From positions 1-54,972 of the forward strand of contig JAAGZO010000364.1 in NCBI GenBank assembly GCA_024206195.1: DNA of 54,972 nt. Reading direction: 5' to 3'. A model generated the notes under the pieces. The model ran no database searches, was not told where the DNA came from, and was given only the letters and a program-made list of their open reading frames with translations. Each line of letters opens with the position of its first letter. Position 1 is the stretch's first letter. This DNA comes from a bacterium (GTDB taxonomy: Archaea; Nanoarchaeota; Nanoarchaeia; Woesearchaeales; UBA10216). Both the position numbers and the translations under genes were made by a program. Positions 8,009 to 15,776 of this stretch are shown in pieces.

Positions 8009-9286
8009 GTGGTTTTTATTCCGAGAAAAAAGTCTACAAAAGCAGAGGATTCTGGAAAAGGCATTCAGCCTGAGATCAATATAGGCTTAATTGGCCACGT
8101 TGACCACGGCAAAACAACCCTTACAGAGTCCATGACTGGAAAGTGGACAGATACGCATTCTGAGGAAATAAAGCGAGGAATCACAATAAGACTGGGATAT
8201 GCTGATGCTATGTTCAGGAAATGCCCAAAGTGCAGTGAACCTGAATGTTTCACAATAAGCGAGACCTGCGAGACCTGCAAGACAAAGACAGAGTTCTTGA
8301 GAAAAGTCAGTTTTGTTGATGCTCCTGGCCACGAGAGTTTAATGGCAACAATGCTTTCAGGAGCAGCACTGATGGATGGTGCTATGCTTTTGATATCTGC
8401 AAACGAGGATTGCCCTCAGCCGCAGACAAGAGAACACCTTATGGCTCTTGAGATTGTTGGCATAAAAAACCTGATTGTTGTTCAGAACAAGGTTGACCTT
8501 GTTACAAAGCAGCAGGCAGCAAACAACTACAAAGAGATAAGAGAGTTCCTTAAGGAAACAAGCTACAAGAATGCTCCAATAATACCTATCTCAGCGCAAA
8601 AGCGCGTCAATCTTGATCTTCTTATAGAATCAATCCAAAAGCACATGTCAACACCAATTAGAGATCCTAAAAAAGATCCTATGATGTTTATTGCACGTTC
8701 TTTTGATACAAACAAGCCTGGCTCTGACCCATTGAAAATGGGTGGTGGAGTCCTTGGTGGTGCTCTGAAGCAGGGCGTTCTTAAGCTCAAGGATGAAATC
8801 GAGATAAGGCCTGGTTTGAAAAGAGAGAAAGCAGGCAAGGCTGTTTGGGAACCAGTATTAACAAAAATAATCGGCCTGAAAACAGGCGGCGATGCAGTTA
8901 AAGAAATAGGTCCTGGCGGTTCTGCAGGCATATTGACTCTTTTAGATCCTGCAATTGTAAAGTCAGACACTTTAGCAGGAACAATTGTTGGCAAAAAAGA
9001 AAAGTTGCCTCCAGTAAGATATGACCTAAACCTTGATGTTCATCTTTTAGAAAGAGTTGTCGGAACAAAAGATAAATTGGTTGTTGACCCAATCAAGCAG
9101 AAAGAAACATTAATGCTTAATGTGAACTCTGCTGCAACCGTTGGCTTTGTAACAGATCTGAAAAAGAACGCATTCTCATGTTCACTGAAGATCCCTGTCT
9201 GCGCAGAAGAAGGCGCGAGAGTAACAATCTCACGACTTATCGGCACAAGATGGAGACTGATCGGTTACGGAATCATTAAGGGTTAA
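8009..9286 (+). CDS. eif2g: Translation initiation factor 2 subunit gamma (aIF2-gamma)
   Basis: The GTPase subunit that carries initiator Met-tRNA to the ribosome. G1 is GHVDHGKTT, G3 is DAPGHE, G4 is NKVDL, and the zinc knuckle of aIF2-gamma is present as CPKC...CETC between switch 1 and G3. The two beta-barrel domains follow (GGGVLGGALKQG, then the C-terminal GTRWRLIGYG). The length, 425 residues, is slightly above the usual 410 because of a basic N-terminus. GTG at 8009 is the only start that keeps the N-terminus before the G domain; a TTTATAAATAT box lies about 30 bases upstream. The alpha and beta subunits are not in the window. Confidence 0.95.
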   Translation: MVFIPRKKSTKAEDSGKGIQPEINIGLIGHVDHGKTTLTESMTGKWTDTHSEEIKRGITIRLGYADAMFRKCPKCSEPECFTISETCETCKTKTEFLRKVSFVDAPGHESLMATMLSGAALMDGAMLLISANEDCPQPQTREHLMALEIVGIKNLIVVQNKVDLVTKQQAANNYKEIREFLKETSYKNAPIIPISAQKRVNLDLLIESIQKHMSTPIRDPKKDPMMFIARSFDTNKPGSDPLKMGGGVLGGALKQGVLKLKDEIEIRPGLKREKAGKAVWEPVLTKIIGLKTGGDAVKEIGPGGSAGILTLLDPAIVKSDTLAGTIVGKKEKLPPVRYDLNLDVHLLERVVGTKDKLVVDPIKQKETLMLNVNSAATVGFVTDLKKNAFSCSLKIPVCAEEGARVTISRLIGTRWRLIGYGIIKG

Positions 9287-9489
9287 ACATGCAAGGTCTG
9301 TTTCCCTGATGTTTTTTGACACTTTTTCTTAACACTCTTGCTTTTTAGCTGGTCAAAAGTTAAGTTTTCTATCTCTTCGAGAATCTTCTCTCTTTTGTCA
9401 TCCTCAATATCCAGTGTCTTTAAGAATTCGTCTAGTTTCTTGTTCTTTTTTGCATCAAGCCACTTCTTTTTTCTCTTTTTTAAAGGCAT
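9283..9489 (-). CDS. Small charged hypothetical protein
   Basis: A 68-residue, strongly charged protein (MPLKKRKKKW at the start, then a predicted helix rich in Asp, Glu and Lys with FLKTLDIEDDKREKILEEI). No family recognised. I accept it as real because a good TATA box (TTTATAAAT on this strand) lies 26 bases before the ATG at 9489, the reading frame fills the whole gap to the end of aIF2-gamma, and no other explanation for that gap is seen. The TTG at 9501 is an unlikely start. Its stop overlaps the aIF2-gamma stop by four bases on the opposite strand. Confidence 0.55.
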   Translation of the reverse strand: MPLKKRKKKWLDAKKNKKLDEFLKTLDIEDDKREKILEEIENLTFDQLKSKSVKKKCQKTSGKQTLHV

Positions 9490-9510
9490 GAAAGCATTCA
9501 AGACCCAGCT

Positions 9511-9530
9511 ATTTATAAAATTTTTTAAAC
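9511..9530. promoter_or_regulatory. Shared bidirectional TATA region
   Basis: ATTTATAAAATTTTTTAAAC provides TATAAA-type elements for both strands: one about 26 bases from the ATG at 9489 (minus) and one about 26 bases from the ATG at 9552 (plus). Confidence 0.55.
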
Positions 9531-9551
9531 AGAAACCTCTTCAATCACTTT

Positions 9552-9974
9552 ATGAAGTGGTTAACCAAGAAGCTAAAGCAGGCTTTCAACCTTCAGGACT
9601 TCAATGAAATAGTCATTGAACAGGATGTCATTGATGATATAATCAGGACAGCAAAAGAAACCCATCCAAAGGAATTCGTTACTCTGCTGAAGGGTGAGAT
9701 AAAAAATAATCAACTCAGAATAAACGGTCTTTTGTACCAGGTCTACGAAGCATCAAACGATGCAACTGTCATGAGAATAAACCTTCCGATTACATCTGGA
9801 TTTCTTGGCTCTGTTCACAGCCATCCAAGCCACTCAAACAGGCCATCAGAGGCAGATCATATTTTCTTCAATAAGCATGGAATACTCCATCTGATTATCT
9901 GCATGCCCTTTGAAAAGTACAATATTGCAGCCTACAACAGGTATGGCGAGAAAATAGACTTCAACATCAGTTGA
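9552..9974 (+). CDS. JAMM/MPN metallopeptidase (JAB1/Mov34 family)
   Basis: A zinc isopeptidase-type protein of 140 residues. The full JAMM motif is present: the catalytic E41 in KEFVTLLKG, then H89-S-H91, seven residues, S99 and D102 (HSHPSHSNRPSEAD). In archaea such proteins can remove ubiquitin-like SAMP modifiers or act in desampylation-like reactions; whether this lineage has SAMPs cannot be seen here. It is a stand-alone domain. The ATG is 26 bases after a TTTTTAAAC box shared divergently with the small gene before it. Confidence 0.88.
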   Translation: MKWLTKKLKQAFNLQDFNEIVIEQDVIDDIIRTAKETHPKEFVTLLKGEIKNNQLRINGLLYQVYEASNDATVMRINLPITSGFLGSVHSHPSHSNRPSEADHIFFNKHGILHLIICMPFEKYNIAAYNRYGEKIDFNIS

Positions 9975-10037
9975 ATAAAGGAAAAACTTTATAAATGAAC
10001 CGACTAACCCCCAGATAGAAATACAAGGGTGATTATT

Positions 10038-10805
10038 ATGAACAAACAAGGAAAAGTAAAACTAGCTTATAACAATTTATTGGTTCTGCTTTTAGTAGCA
10101 GTTCTTGCGTTAACAGCAGTTAATGCATATAAAATAAATGATATTCAAGTACAGATTGCAGGTGAGGAACCTGAACCTTCAACACCAGCAACTCCTGTTG
10201 AACAGCCAGTGCGTGATGTAAAGATTGACTTCTATATCATGAGCCACTGTCCTTATGGTATCCAGGCAGTACAGGGCATAGCGCCGGTTTATGAAGTAAT
10301 GAAGGACGATGCTGAATTCAATCCTCACTATGTTATTTATGCAAATTATCGTGGAGGCGGTCCTGACTATTGTGTTGCAGATGGAGCATATTGCTCAATG
10401 CACGGCATACAGGAGCTTAACCAGGGTGTTAGAGAACTTTGTGTAGACAAGTACATGGGAACACAGAGCTACTTTGAATTTACACTTGCAATGATGGATG
10501 CTTGTAATTCAAGAAACGCAGACACCTGCTGGGAGCCTATTGCTGAAGGACTTGGCCTTGATGTTGATGTAATCAAGACCTGTGAAGCAGAGGATATCCT
10601 GGAAATACTTGCAGAGGAAAAGGCACTCAATGATGCATTAGAGGTTCGTGGTTCACCAACAATTTTCATAAACGATGAAAAGTACAGTGGACAGAGAACA
10701 CCTGCAGCATACCAGACAGCTATGTGCGGCAAGTTCACTGATGCACCAGAATCATGCGCTGCAGTGATGTCAGACGCTGGCGCAGAAGTTACTGGAAGTT
10801 GCTAA
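10038..10805 (+). CDS. Exported thioredoxin-fold (DsbA-like) protein
   Basis: A secreted or anchored thioredoxin-fold protein. A hydrophobic N-terminal segment at about residues 12-31 is followed by a Pro/Glu/Thr linker and a DsbA/FrnE-like domain starting at FYIMSHCPYGIQ. The active site is CPYG, so only one of the usual two cysteines is in the motif; about ten other cysteines follow. The cis-proline loop is VRGSPTIFIN. ATG 10038 is preferred over the in-frame GTG at 10029 because GGTGAT, the Shine-Dalgarno, overlaps that GTG. TTTATAAAT lies upstream at about 9989. It precedes a thioredoxin-CcdA fusion by nine bases, which points to one extracytoplasmic redox operon. Confidence 0.85.
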   Translation: MNKQGKVKLAYNNLLVLLLVAVLALTAVNAYKINDIQVQIAGEEPEPSTPATPVEQPVRDVKIDFYIMSHCPYGIQAVQGIAPVYEVMKDDAEFNPHYVIYANYRGGGPDYCVADGAYCSMHGIQELNQGVRELCVDKYMGTQSYFEFTLAMMDACNSRNADTCWEPIAEGLGLDVDVIKTCEAEDILEILAEEKALNDALEVRGSPTIFINDEKYSGQRTPAAYQTAMCGKFTDAPESCAAVMSDAGAEVTGSC

Positions 10806-10814
10806 AACTAAAAA

Positions 10815-11984
10815 ATGAATGCAAAACTATTTTTGCCATTTTTATTTTTCTTTATTATTTCTATTTCTATAGTTTCTGCGCAGGAAATTCACGCAAGCGA
10901 TGATCCAATTTGCATAGCATATTTTCAAAGGCCTGGATGCTCGCACTGCGCAAAGGTTTCTCCATTCCTAGATGATATGCAAGATAAGTACGGAGCTAAA
11001 ATCAATGTTCACAAGTATGACATCACAGAGAGCATGGAAAACTATGAGCTCTACACCAAGTTTTGCACTATAAATAAAGTTCCTGCTGAAAAAAGAGGGG
11101 TTCCATTCCTTGTAATTGCAGATAATTACTATCTCGGCGATACGCCAATCATAGAAAACCTTGAGGCAAACATAGATGACATGATTGAAAGCGGCGAAAG
11201 AATATGCCTTTTAGGCGAAGAGACAGGTTGCCATGAAGTCAACGAAACATCCGAGCCAGGATCTACCAATCTTGCATTGCCTTGGGTTGAAAAACTTTCT
11301 ATTCCATTTGTTATATCCGCTGCGCTTATTGATTCTATTAATCCATGCGCTATGGGTGTTATGATTTTCCTTATAGTTATTCTGCTTACTGTCCATGGTA
11401 GCAACAGAAGACAAATGATAAAGATTGGCAGCATCTATATTGCTGCTGTTTTCGCAACATACTTCATTGCGGGTGTTGCACTATTATCATTTACTCAGAC
11501 TGAGATGTTTGGACAAGTACGATCAATTGTTTTCATGGTCCTGGCTGTGTTAATGCTCATAGCAGCATTAATCAACATAAAGGATTTCTTCTTTTATGGT
11601 AAGGGCTTTTCATTAAAAATACCTGAATCCAGCAAAGGAATCATAAAGAAGCTGGTATACAAGGCAAGCATTCCTGCAGCAATAGTTCTTGGCTTCCTTG
11701 TTTCAGTTTTTGAGCTTCCATGCACAGGTGAAGTATACCTTGCAAGCCTCTCAATACTTTCAGAGGTTGTTACAATGTCTACAGCAGTGTTGTACTTGCT
11801 ACTCTATAATTTCATCTTTGTGCTTCCACTGATCATTATCCTTGTTTTAGCAGTACTTGGCATAGGAACAGATGCAATGCAGCATCTTATTGATTCGCAG
11901 AAACACTTACTGCGACTTGTAATGGGTATAATCCTGATGTTAATGGCTGTTTTGTTATGGATGTTTGCACAAAATGTTATCTGA
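10815..11984 (+). CDS. Thioredoxin-CcdA/DsbD-like transmembrane redox protein
   Basis: A membrane protein that would carry electrons from the cytoplasm to extracytoplasmic thiols. It has a signal peptide (to about residue 22), an outside thioredoxin domain with active site GCSHCAK at about residues 41-47, then a six-helix CcdA-type region with the two family cysteines in DSINPCAMG and FELPCTGEVY. The domain order (thioredoxin first, CcdA second) resembles DsbD without its N-terminal alpha domain. It sits in an operon behind the DsbA-like gene and directly before a CCG-domain protein. Likely partners are the DsbA-like protein and the Cys-rich surface proteins of this window, by inference. Confidence 0.88.
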   Translation: MNAKLFLPFLFFFIISISIVSAQEIHASDDPICIAYFQRPGCSHCAKVSPFLDDMQDKYGAKINVHKYDITESMENYELYTKFCTINKVPAEKRGVPFLVIADNYYLGDTPIIENLEANIDDMIESGERICLLGEETGCHEVNETSEPGSTNLALPWVEKLSIPFVISAALIDSINPCAMGVMIFLIVILLTVHGSNRRQMIKIGSIYIAAVFATYFIAGVALLSFTQTEMFGQVRSIVFMVLAVLMLIAALINIKDFFFYGKGFSLKIPESSKGIIKKLVYKASIPAAIVLGFLVSVFELPCTGEVYLASLSILSEVVTMSTAVLYLLLYNFIFVLPLIIILVLAVLGIGTDAMQHLIDSQKHLLRLVMGIILMLMAVLLWMFAQNVI

Positions 11985-11988
11985 TTTA

Positions 11989-12669
11989 ATGGGGCGGATA
12001 AAGCATTTCTTTGATCATTTGTTAGGTGGCAATACTGCTTATTATCCTGGCTGCTTGACGCATTTTGCTTTGCCAGAGGTAGAACAGAACTACAAGACAA
12101 TCCTTAAGAAGCTTGGAGTGAACTTTGTCACAATCCCTGAAACAATTTGCTGTGGCAGTCCTGCTTTGCATGCTGGCTACAAAGAGGATTTCGAAAGATT
12201 GAGAACCAAGAACAAAGAGACCTTCAGCAAGTATGGTGTTAATAAAATAATCACAAACTGTCCTGCCTGTTACCGCGTTCTTACTGATGCAGGCTTTAAA
12301 GTAGAGCATATAACACAAGTAATTGAAAAGCATTTGAACAAACTAGAGGTAAAGCATTCTGGAAAAATTTCTTATCATGATCCTTGCCATCTTGGAAGGC
12401 ATTCGAATCTTTACGAGCCGCCGAGAAAAATACTGCAACACATTGGATTTGAGCTTGAGGAGCTTCCAAACAATAGAGAAAAAGCTTTGTGCTGCGGAGC
12501 TGGTGGCGGAGTAAAAACAAACTATCCTAATCTTTCAAATAAAATTGCAAAGCAGCTTATAGAAACCTCAAAGAGAGATCTCGTTACAACATGTCCAATG
12601 TGCTACAAGCAGCTCAAGGACAATTCATCAAAAATAAAGGTTATTGAGTTAAGCGAGTTGTTAATATGA
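11989..12669 (+). CDS. CCG-domain iron-sulfur protein (GlcF/HdrB-like half)
   Basis: Two cysteine-rich CCG domains: YYPGCLTHFALPEVEQN...ICCGSP...NCPACY, then SYHDPCHLGRH...ALCCGAGGG...CPMCYKQL. Such domains hold electron-transfer clusters in heterodisulfide reductase B and in the C-terminal half of GlcF/LldE. Here they form a separate protein, with the N-terminal ferredoxin part encoded two genes downstream. ATG 11989 is chosen because it lies after the CcdA stop; ATG 11974 and TTG 11965 overlap that gene. The stop overlaps the next start as ATGA. Probable role: passing electrons from the flavoprotein to an acceptor. Confidence 0.85.
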   Translation: MGRIKHFFDHLLGGNTAYYPGCLTHFALPEVEQNYKTILKKLGVNFVTIPETICCGSPALHAGYKEDFERLRTKNKETFSKYGVNKIITNCPACYRVLTDAGFKVEHITQVIEKHLNKLEVKHSGKISYHDPCHLGRHSNLYEPPRKILQHIGFELEELPNNREKALCCGAGGGVKTNYPNLSNKIAKQLIETSKRDLVTTCPMCYKQLKDNSSKIKVIELSELLI

Positions 12670-13832
12670 TTGAAACATTAATCAAAATCTTTGGAAAAGA
12701 GAATGTTGCTGATTCAAGGTCAGACCAGATTGTTTACGGCACAGATGCTTCAAGAATAGAGGGCAGTGCGATTGCAGTTGTTTTCCCAAAGACCACAACG
12801 CAGCTTCAGAAATTAGCAAGATTTGCAAGCCTGCATAATGTAAGCATTGTTCCAAGGGGTGCAGGTACTGGACTTGCAGGAGCAGTTGTTCCTCAAAATT
12901 CTGTTGTCATTGATTTCTCAAGGATGAACAATATCAAACAAATAAATATCAAAGATAGCACAGTGACTGTTGAGCCAGGCGTCATTCTTGATGACCTCAA
13001 CAACACACTGGTAAAATACCAGCTATTCTTCCCTATAAGGCCTTCAAGCCATTCAACAGCTACAATCGGTGGAATGATTTCCACAAATGCTGCAGGATGC
13101 AGAGCTGTTAAGTACGGCAGCACAAAGAAGTGGGTTCAGGAGCTTGATGTAATTGATGGAACAGGAAAGCTGTTCACAATTTCCGGAAATGAAATCAGTG
13201 ATTTCGCTGGTATGGAAGGCATCACAGGTTTAATTTCAAAGGCAAAGCTGAAGCTAACTGTTCCTATTAAAAGCATCACTATGAGTGTATTCACATTTGA
13301 TAAAATAGAGGCGCTCATTGATAAGGTCGAGGAGCTGAAGAAAACAAATGTTGTTTCAATGGAATTTATGAATCATATCACTTCTGAGCTTGTAGGTCTT
13401 GAAGCAAAGCATCACCTATTTGTTGAGTTCCAGGACGATTCTGGTGAAATAAAAGATCTTGTTGACATAGAGGCAATGGAAAAAACAAGGGACAGTTCAT
13501 ATTCTGTTGTTGCATCACAGGGATATTCAATCATTGAAGACCCTCAGCTTGATCTAAAAGTAATGCCTGAGTTCCTTAACTGGGTGCAGCAAAACAATGT
13601 TCCCTGCTTCGGTCATATCGCTTTGGGTACTGTTCATCCCTGCTTTGCATCTGATGAAAAGATCTCAGAGATGTATGATCTGGTTAAAACACTTAAGGGC
13701 ACAATATCCGGTGAGCATGGATTTGGAATAAAAAAGAAGGGTTTCCTTGATCCGGTTATAATAGAGCGTGCACAAAATCTGAAAAAGAAGTATGATCCTA
13801 ATAATGTAATGAACCGAGGAAAGGTAATATGA
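12666..13832 (+). CDS. FAD-linked oxidase, GlcD/D-lactate dehydrogenase family
   Basis: The flavin subunit of a glycolate or D-lactate dehydrogenase. The FAD_binding_4 fold is shown by IVPRGAGTGLAGAVVP, TVEPGVILDDLN and SSHSTATIGGMISTNAAG; the C-terminal FAD-oxidase domain by FGHIALGTVHP and GTISGEHGFGIKKKGF. At 388 residues it is shorter than typical GlcD (about 460), the loss being in the middle cap region. It overlaps both neighbours by four bases (ATGA), so the CCG protein, this protein and the ferredoxin-like protein are probably made in equal amounts and form one complex. The substrate (glycolate, D-lactate or another 2-hydroxy acid) cannot be decided. Confidence 0.9.
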   Translation: MIETLIKIFGKENVADSRSDQIVYGTDASRIEGSAIAVVFPKTTTQLQKLARFASLHNVSIVPRGAGTGLAGAVVPQNSVVIDFSRMNNIKQINIKDSTVTVEPGVILDDLNNTLVKYQLFFPIRPSSHSTATIGGMISTNAAGCRAVKYGSTKKWVQELDVIDGTGKLFTISGNEISDFAGMEGITGLISKAKLKLTVPIKSITMSVFTFDKIEALIDKVEELKKTNVVSMEFMNHITSELVGLEAKHHLFVEFQDDSGEIKDLVDIEAMEKTRDSSYSVVASQGYSIIEDPQLDLKVMPEFLNWVQQNNVPCFGHIALGTVHPCFASDEKISEMYDLVKTLKGTISGEHGFGIKKKGFLDPVIIERAQNLKKKYDPNNVMNRGKVI

Positions 13833-14188
13833 CTGAAAAAAAGGAAGAGCCAAAGAAAGAACCTGAATGCTCCTCTTGTGGGCTTTGCAGGACAGCTTGT
13901 CCTATTTTCAAGGTCATGCTTACAGAAACTGACAGTCCGCGAGGAAAAGCAATCTTACTAAACAAGGACACACTCAATGAATTGTTCTATAAATGCACTC
14001 TTTGCGGAAGATGCAAATTAGAGTGTCCTGTTAACTTCAATCTTGGTGTAGCTAAGGTAAGGGAAAAGGTTGTAAAAAGAGTAGAGACAAAGGCAAACAA
14101 GAAGATGATAGAGAACCTTAGAAAATACAACAATCCTTTTGGCAAGCTTAAGAAAGGAGAAAAGATCAAGGATCTTTATTGCTGTTAA
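13829..14188 (+). CDS. Ferredoxin-type 2x[4Fe-4S] protein (GlcF/HdrC-like half)
   Basis: Two [4Fe-4S] motifs, CSSCGLCRTACPIF and CTLCGRCKLECPVN, in a 119-residue protein. This is the N-terminal half of a GlcF-type subunit (or HdrC); the CCG half is the protein at 11989. A Lys/Glu/Pro leader (KKEEPKKEPE) precedes the first cluster, and a basic region follows the second. It starts in an ATGA overlap with the flavoprotein. Last gene of the operon; it converges on the AMMECR1 gene with a four-base overlap. Confidence 0.87.
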   Translation: MTEKKEEPKKEPECSSCGLCRTACPIFKVMLTETDSPRGKAILLNKDTLNELFYKCTLCGRCKLECPVNFNLGVAKVREKVVKRVETKANKKMIENLRKYNNPFGKLKKGEKIKDLYCC

Positions 14189-14745
14189 TTCTCACTGGCA
14201 ATCATTGCCTGGAACTTGAATATATCACACTTGCTTTCTTTCCATGCCTCTGGTGCAAGCCCTGCTTTTGTGCAGGTGTTTTCTAAAAACTGCTCAACAT
14301 TCCAGCCCCATTCTTTTGCAACCTGCGGTAACAACAATCCAGAATACGGACCATATCTCACAATTAGTCCATCCTTTCCAATTTCTATTCTCTTGAGGTA
14401 TTCAGTTGGTTGTCCAACCTCAATGAGTTCAGGGACAGTCAGTACAGAAATCTCAAACTTTACTTCTTTCATTTCGCTCTCTTTAAGCTGTGTGAATCTT
14501 GGATCCTTGAAAGCAGCTGATGTTGCTGCCCTGATAACAGCATTATATAGTGGATAAACAGGCTCTGCAAAGCCAATGCAGCCTCGAAGCTCCTTGTTTT
14601 TGTGTAGAGAAACAAAGACACCTTGTTCCTTAGAAAACTTTTTTTTAACATGCTCACTTAGTTTTAGCTCTTTTTTTGCAAAAACTGCAGAAACAGCATC
14701 CCTTGCAAGTTTTAATAGCTCTTCAACCTCGTGAGGGCTCACCAT
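14185..14745 (-). CDS. AMMECR1 domain protein
   Basis: A 186-residue AMMECR1 protein, a family found in all archaea and eukaryotes with no firm biochemical role. The invariant LRGCIG motif is present at about residues 53-58, with PVYPLYNAVIRAATSAAF after it and GLLLPQVAKEWGWN near the C-terminus. The start overlaps the end of rpo11 by seven bases, so the two are co-transcribed and probably coupled. Confidence 0.92.
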   Translation of the reverse strand: MVSPHEVEELLKLARDAVSAVFAKKELKLSEHVKKKFSKEQGVFVSLHKNKELRGCIGFAEPVYPLYNAVIRAATSAAFKDPRFTQLKESEMKEVKFEISVLTVPELIEVGQPTEYLKRIEIGKDGLIVRYGPYSGLLLPQVAKEWGWNVEQFLENTCTKAGLAPEAWKESKCDIFKFQAMIASEN

Positions 14746-15017
14746 TTTAGTTTTTTTAGCTCTTTCTTAAACTCTTCTGAATTTTTTAGCACCTTTTCTG
14801 CAGCATCTGTAAGAACCTTTTTTGGTTTTACTGTTCCGTCTGTCTCAACAGTCATTGTTGGCACGCCAATCAATGGATGCTTGATAGTATAGGTAGCTAC
14901 CTTTACGTGACTGTTCTTCCAAAGCTCTTTCTTGAGAACATTGCACAGTGTGTGCCCTTCTCCCTTTAGCTCGAATACAATCTTCTTACTGTTTTCTTCT
15001 GTCACGTTTAGTTCCAT
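14739..15017 (-). CDS. rpo11: RNA polymerase subunit Rpo11 (RpoL)
   Basis: A 92-residue alpha-like subunit that pairs with Rpo3 to seed RNA polymerase assembly. GEGHTLCNVLKKEL is the alpha-motif, followed by YTIKHPLIGVPTMTVET and a C-terminal charged helix, as in archaeal RpoL. GGTGATTCTAAT precedes the ATG, a good Shine-Dalgarno with eight bases of spacing. It heads a two-gene operon with AMMECR1. Confidence 0.94.
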   Translation of the reverse strand: MELNVTEENSKKIVFELKGEGHTLCNVLKKELWKNSHVKVATYTIKHPLIGVPTMTVETDGTVKPKKVLTDAAEKVLKNSEEFKKELKKLKW

Positions 15018-15053
15018 ATTAGAATCACCTGTTCTCAGGAATAAAGGGGTTAT

Positions 15054-15707
15054 TTAAATTATTTTCTGTTTTATAAGCTCATTTATGCTCTCAAAGACAA
15101 AATCAGCCCCTTCTTGCCGTAGTTCTTCAGTACTTGTTGCATACGTCGCAACACCGATTGTAATGAAACCAGCCTCTTTCCCAGCACGAATATCATGTAC
15201 TGAATCTCCCACAACATAGACCTCTTCTACCTCTCCAGCCTCTTCTTTAGCCTTCTCAATAATCTCTCTTCTTTCTGTTGTTGCCTCTGAGCAGAAGCTC
15301 TGTATCTTGAAATAGTCATTAAGCCCTGTTTTCTTGAGAATAACCCTTCCAGCCTCTGCATTGTTGCCTGTTGCCAGCGCTAAAACGCATTTTTCCTTCA
15401 ATTCATCAAGAACATCAATAACCCCTGGAAGAATTGCATCCCTGCTCTCAGGCAGCAGCTCCTCAAATTTCTCTGTTCTCACCTGTACAGCAGTCTGCAT
15501 CTTCTCCTTTATCTCATCTTTCTTAACACCTTTCTCTAGTAAAGGAAGCATAATCACATCCTGAATTGGCTTTCCAAAGTGCCTGCTCATTTCTTCTCCT
15601 GAAATATCAACAGAAAAAACCTCTTTTATCATCTCAACAAAGGCCTTAATGTGATAACTAAACACGTCTACAAGTGTTCCGTCAAGGTCAAATATCACTA
15701 ATTTCAT
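15054..15707 (-). CDS. HAD-superfamily phosphatase (phosphoglycolate phosphatase-like)
   Basis: A haloacid dehalogenase-type phosphatase. Motif I is FDLDGTLVD (nucleophile and acid/base aspartates), motif II is ALATGN, motif III/IV is VVGDSVHDIRAGKEAG; a helical cap lies between motifs I and II (subclass I). The ATG at 15707 directly precedes motif I; the longer frame from 15767 would run through the promoter and is rejected. It is divergent from an AbrB-PhoU regulator and shares a promoter region of about 70 bases with it, which suggests a phosphate-related function, by inference. The substrate is unknown. Confidence 0.88.
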   Translation of the reverse strand: MKLVIFDLDGTLVDVFSYHIKAFVEMIKEVFSVDISGEEMSRHFGKPIQDVIMLPLLEKGVKKDEIKEKMQTAVQVRTEKFEELLPESRDAILPGVIDVLDELKEKCVLALATGNNAEAGRVILKKTGLNDYFKIQSFCSEATTERREIIEKAKEEAGEVEEVYVVGDSVHDIRAGKEAGFITIGVATYATSTEELRQEGADFVFESINELIKQKII

Positions 15708-15730
15708 CTTTTTATCTGAAGTATTGCCCG

Positions 15731-15764
15731 CATTATATAAAGCTTTATAAATAGGACTAAGTCC
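15731..15764. promoter_or_regulatory. Divergent promoters with palindromic operator candidate
   Basis: TATA elements for both directions (CATTATATAA for the phosphatase, CTTTATAAATA for the PhoU-type gene) are followed on the PhoU side by GGACT-A-AGTCC at 15754-15764. The palindrome lies directly after the TATA box, where a bound repressor would block initiation. Confidence 0.55.
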
Positions 15765-15776
15765 CACTACGTAGAT

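Noticed and set aside
8563..8994. 143-codon open frame on the minus strand inside aIF2-gamma
   Set aside because: It lies wholly opposite a certain gene, has no promoter or Shine-Dalgarno, and its protein is low-complexity and unlike any family.
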